Origin: Hodarchaeum sp048939265
Lineage (GTDB): Archaea > Asgardarchaeota > Heimdallarchaeia > Hodarchaeales > Hodarchaeaceae
Direction: 5' to 3'
Assembly: GCA_048939265.1 (NCBI GenBank)
Contig: JBHLPQ010000190.1
Span: forward strand, 1 to 7,416
DNA length: 7,416 nucleotides
Part shown: positions 5,441 through 7,416 of the stretch, one piece after another
How positions within the stretch are numbered: the stretch's first letter is position 1
Layout: each line of letters begins with the position of its first letter
Program-made: the position numbers and the translations under genes
The notes under the pieces: generated by a model
Seen by the model: the letters and a program-made list of their open reading frames with translations, nothing else
The model's database searches: none
What the model was told of the DNA's origin: nothing

Positions 5441-6550
5441 CTATCGATTTTTCCCATATGTGAACTTTTTCTTACTACGTGATGCGATTTCCACTGTTAT
5501 AAAGACAATTATAGTAAGAAAATTGAAAACGGAAAAAGTAGTTTGATAAGGGATGGTTGAAAGATACGAAATCCACCCCTCTGAGGTCAAAAATTGTACA
5601 AGTACTGATTCTAGGGTTAGACCTACAGCCTCTATAGTTTTCATATCAATAAATGTCATATTATCAAATGTTGTATGCCACGGCTTATATCGATGGCCAA
5701 AATCATCTATAATATCAATAGCGGGAATATTGCTTTCTATAAACGGAATGTGATCATCAGTAATACGATAACCAGTTTGATTAACAAAATACTTACTAAA
5801 ACCTAATTCATGAGCTTCATTCCAAATTTTCGTAACAAGCTTTCCTGCATACTGTTCAGAATTCTTTTCTCTCTTAAAAATAGCGTTAATCCCTGCAACC
5901 ATATCAAATAGAATTACAAAAGACAGATTTTGATTCTTGAATTCTTGGGATTTTACATAGAAACGAGATCCAAGAAGCCAATCCCACCCCATAATATTAC
6001 CTTGATCTTCTCCATCGAAGAATATTAGCTGAAAATTTGAGTAATTATAATCCTCAAGTAATACCCTCCCTAGCTCTAATACTACAGCTACCCCTGAAGC
6101 ACCATCATTTGCTCCAAGGACTGGTTCTTTTCGTTTTGTAAGATCTGGATCATGATCAGCCCATAAACGTGTATCATAGTGAGCCATTAATAGAAAAGCT
6201 GGTTGTGTTAAATTATTAAGTTTCGGGGAACAAATAATGTTCACTAAGGTGACGTTTTGGTCATTCCATTTTTTGGAAAAATTTTGATATATAATACCCC
6301 ATTTCTCTGTTGGAAGGAGTTCCGATGCAACGAGATGTCTTACATTTTCGATCCCTCTTGAACCAGGATAACGTGGCCCCAAGTCAACTTGTTTCTGAAT
6401 GAGATTATGTGCAATAGTAGCGTTAAACTTAAATGTGTCTACAGCTGGGTGGGTAATTAATAAAGCGGAACTAGAGTAAACATTCTGCTGGAAAAAAAGA
6501 AAAGAACTGATAATAATTAATAAAATAATCCAATTATTCTTCTGTCTCAT
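5441..6550 (-). CDS. Membrane-anchored M28 metalloenzyme resembling glutaminyl-peptide cyclotransferase
   Basis: This 369-residue zinc-dependent enzyme belongs to the M28 fold. Its motifs match glutaminyl cyclases (which form N-terminal pyroglutamate) more than typical aminopeptidases: AHYDTR at 123-128, GANDGASG at 146-153 with zinc ligand Asp149, FFDGED at 177-182 with catalytic Glu181, GSRF at 194-197, LFDMVAG at 214-220 with Asp216, DDHIPF at 265-270, and WHTTFDN at 291-297 with zinc ligand His292. The second zinc carboxylate is Asp182 where animal cyclases have Glu. An N-terminal signal or anchor helix (7-30) follows MRQK. A C-terminal helix (about 338-355) is followed by RSKKK, so the catalytic domain should face outside the cell. 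Eight N-X-S/T sequons (43, 90, 99, 113, 169, 208, 257, 297) fit a glycosylated surface protein. The ATG at 6550 overlaps the upstream gene by 17 bases, indicating coupled translation. Aminopeptidase activity remains possible. Confidence 0.88.
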   Translation of the reverse strand: MRQKNNWIILLIIISSFLFFQQNVYSSSALLITHPAVDTFKFNATIAHNLIQKQVDLGPRYPGSRGIENVRHLVASELLPTEKWGIIYQNFSKKWNDQNVTLVNIICSPKLNNLTQPAFLLMAHYDTRLWADHDPDLTKRKEPVLGANDGASGVAVVLELGRVLLEDYNYSNFQLIFFDGEDQGNIMGWDWLLGSRFYVKSQEFKNQNLSFVILFDMVAGINAIFKREKNSEQYAGKLVTKIWNEAHELGFSKYFVNQTGYRITDDHIPFIESNIPAIDIIDDFGHRYKPWHTTFDNMTFIDMKTIEAVGLTLESVLVQFLTSEGWISYLSTIPYQTTFSVFNFLTIIVFITVEIASRSKKKFTYGKNR

Positions 6551-7416
6551 TATTTTTTGCGGCTTCCCATTCTGCTACAATATCACGCGCCTCATTGGCA
6601 TACTTCAGGGCTTTTTTATTCAGAGATTCTATATTTAAGTCATCTGAAGTTTCAATTTGTTTTATACTGTCATTAGCAATTTCAGTGTATTCATCCATGT
6701 TTTCATTTTCTGCTGCTTCTCGGGCTATTCTTAAAGCTTCAAGGGCTTCCTGAAATTTTTGATCTTTTGCAGATATTAAGCCTTTAGCGATTAATCCTGA
6801 GATCATTGCCTCAATCTTTTCAGATGCTAGAGATCTCTTAAGAATTTCATCAATATCATTCACATCTAAATTGATAGTTTTCCCTCCTTTTCTTATTTCA
6901 ATATCATCAGATTCTAAAAGTTTAGCTGTCTTCGTTGCTTCTCTTATGAATTGTCTCGTTTGATCCAGTGCCTGTGAAATTTCTTGAGAAGAAGATTGAA
7001 TCATAGCTCCAAATTCACGAACAATTTTTTGCCCCTCTTCACTAATTTTCTCGAATAAAGATCCTACGACTCCTGATAATGAGCTTTTCGAGATCATTTC
7101 CTGATATTTGAGAATTTCTTGTAAAAGGTAATTAGGTGATAAATCAACAGATTCAAAGTAGACTGATACTGATACATTGTTTCTTGAAAAATGTAATAGT
7201 ACTAATTCTTTTTTTATAAGCCATTCACGGGTTCTAATTAATTCAGCATTAGTTAATTCATTTATAGGATAAGATCTTTCTAGGTTCGGATCTCGATTCT
7301 GGGGAATAAAAATAATCATATTCTTCTGGAATGTCAGTAAACCCTTGACATTTTTTATATCAGTAGATGGATCTTCGTGTTTAAGAAGCACACGAAATCT
7401 TTTGATGTCTTTTTCG
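6534..7416 (-). CDS. Partial protein with PH-like N-terminal domain and helical/TPR-like C-terminus
   Basis: The 5' end of this gene is off the right edge. A GTG at 7391 could start a 285-residue product, but the frame stays open for at least 8 more codons to the edge (KKDIKRFR) and no ribosome binding site precedes the GTG, so the gene probably begins outside. Counting from that GTG, residues about 1-95 alternate short strands and end in a helix, like a PH/GRAM-type domain: 'VKGLLTFQKNMIIF', 'YPINELTNAEL', 'LVLLHF', 'VSVSVYFESVDL', then an L-rich helix. Residues 105-160 form amphipathic helices, perhaps coiled coil. Residues about 190-247 look like a TPR-type helical hairpin ('AKDQKFQEALEALRIAREAA'), and an acidic helix closes the protein. 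It has no membrane segment or enzymatic motif. The stop lies inside the M28 gene (17-base overlap), so the two are coupled. The function is unknown; a scaffold or membrane-lipid adaptor role is a guess from fold only. Confidence 0.7.
   Translation of the reverse strand, partial: EKDIKRFRVLLKHEDPSTDIKNVKGLLTFQKNMIIFIPQNRDPNLERSYPINELTNAELIRTREWLIKKELVLLHFSRNNVSVSVYFESVDLSPNYLLQEILKYQEMISKSSLSGVVGSLFEKISEEGQKIVREFGAMIQSSSQEISQALDQTRQFIREATKTAKLLESDDIEIRKGGKTINLDVNDIDEILKRSLASEKIEAMISGLIAKGLISAKDQKFQEALEALRIAREAAENENMDEYTEIANDSIKQIETSDDLNIESLNKKALKYANEARDIVAEWEAAKNNETEE

Noticed and set aside
5553..5753. 66-codon plus-strand frame
   Set aside because: It is antisense to the conserved metal-site region of the M28 gene.
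1..7416. CRISPR array, tRNA or rRNA genes, complete insertion sequence
   Set aside because: No regularly spaced direct repeats, no tRNA T-loop with matching acceptor arms, no rRNA-like conserved stretch and no transposase motif were seen on either strand.

Overview
The window is AT-rich, with short spacers, GTG and TTG starts beside ATG, and TATA-like boxes about 40-70 bases upstream of several starts. The gene content is a Roadblock/LC7-type protein, a HEAT-repeat protein, an archaeal-style class I aminotransferase, an M28 glutaminyl-cyclase-like ectoenzyme held by a C-terminal membrane helix, and a small DUF2080-type protein. Together these point to an archaeon. The Roadblock protein and the PH-like/helical protein make an Asgard lineage a reasonable guess, but no marker gene here proves it.

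Layout from left to right. Positions 1-262 hold no convincing gene. A Roadblock-domain gene runs leftward (263-952). A 383-base divergent spacer follows, with a perfect 9-bp hairpin and an inverted repeat that brackets a TATA-like element. A PLP-dependent aminotransferase runs rightward (1336-2520). A second rightward unit follows, made of an unrecognised 160-residue protein (2780-3262) and a HEAT-repeat protein (3287-4546) separated by 24 bases. The rest of the window is read leftward: a protein cut by the right edge (PH-like N-terminus plus helical region), overlapping by 17 bases the start of an M28/glutaminyl-cyclase-like gene (6550-5441), then a GNAT acetyltransferase (5311-4844), then a 48-residue DUF2080-type gene (4830-4684) that begins with TTG.

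Functionally, the edge gene and the M28 gene are translationally coupled and probably made together. The GNAT and DUF2080-like genes are 13 bases apart and probably share a transcript. The 160-residue protein and the HEAT protein form a likely pair of unknown purpose. No complete mobile element, CRISPR array, tRNA or rRNA is visible. The items most worth attention are the short DUF2080-like gene without a transposase beside it, the membrane-anchored glutaminyl-cyclase-like enzyme with eight glycosylation sequons, and the structured intergenic DNA at 953-1335. I did not find clear evidence of a wholly new system.
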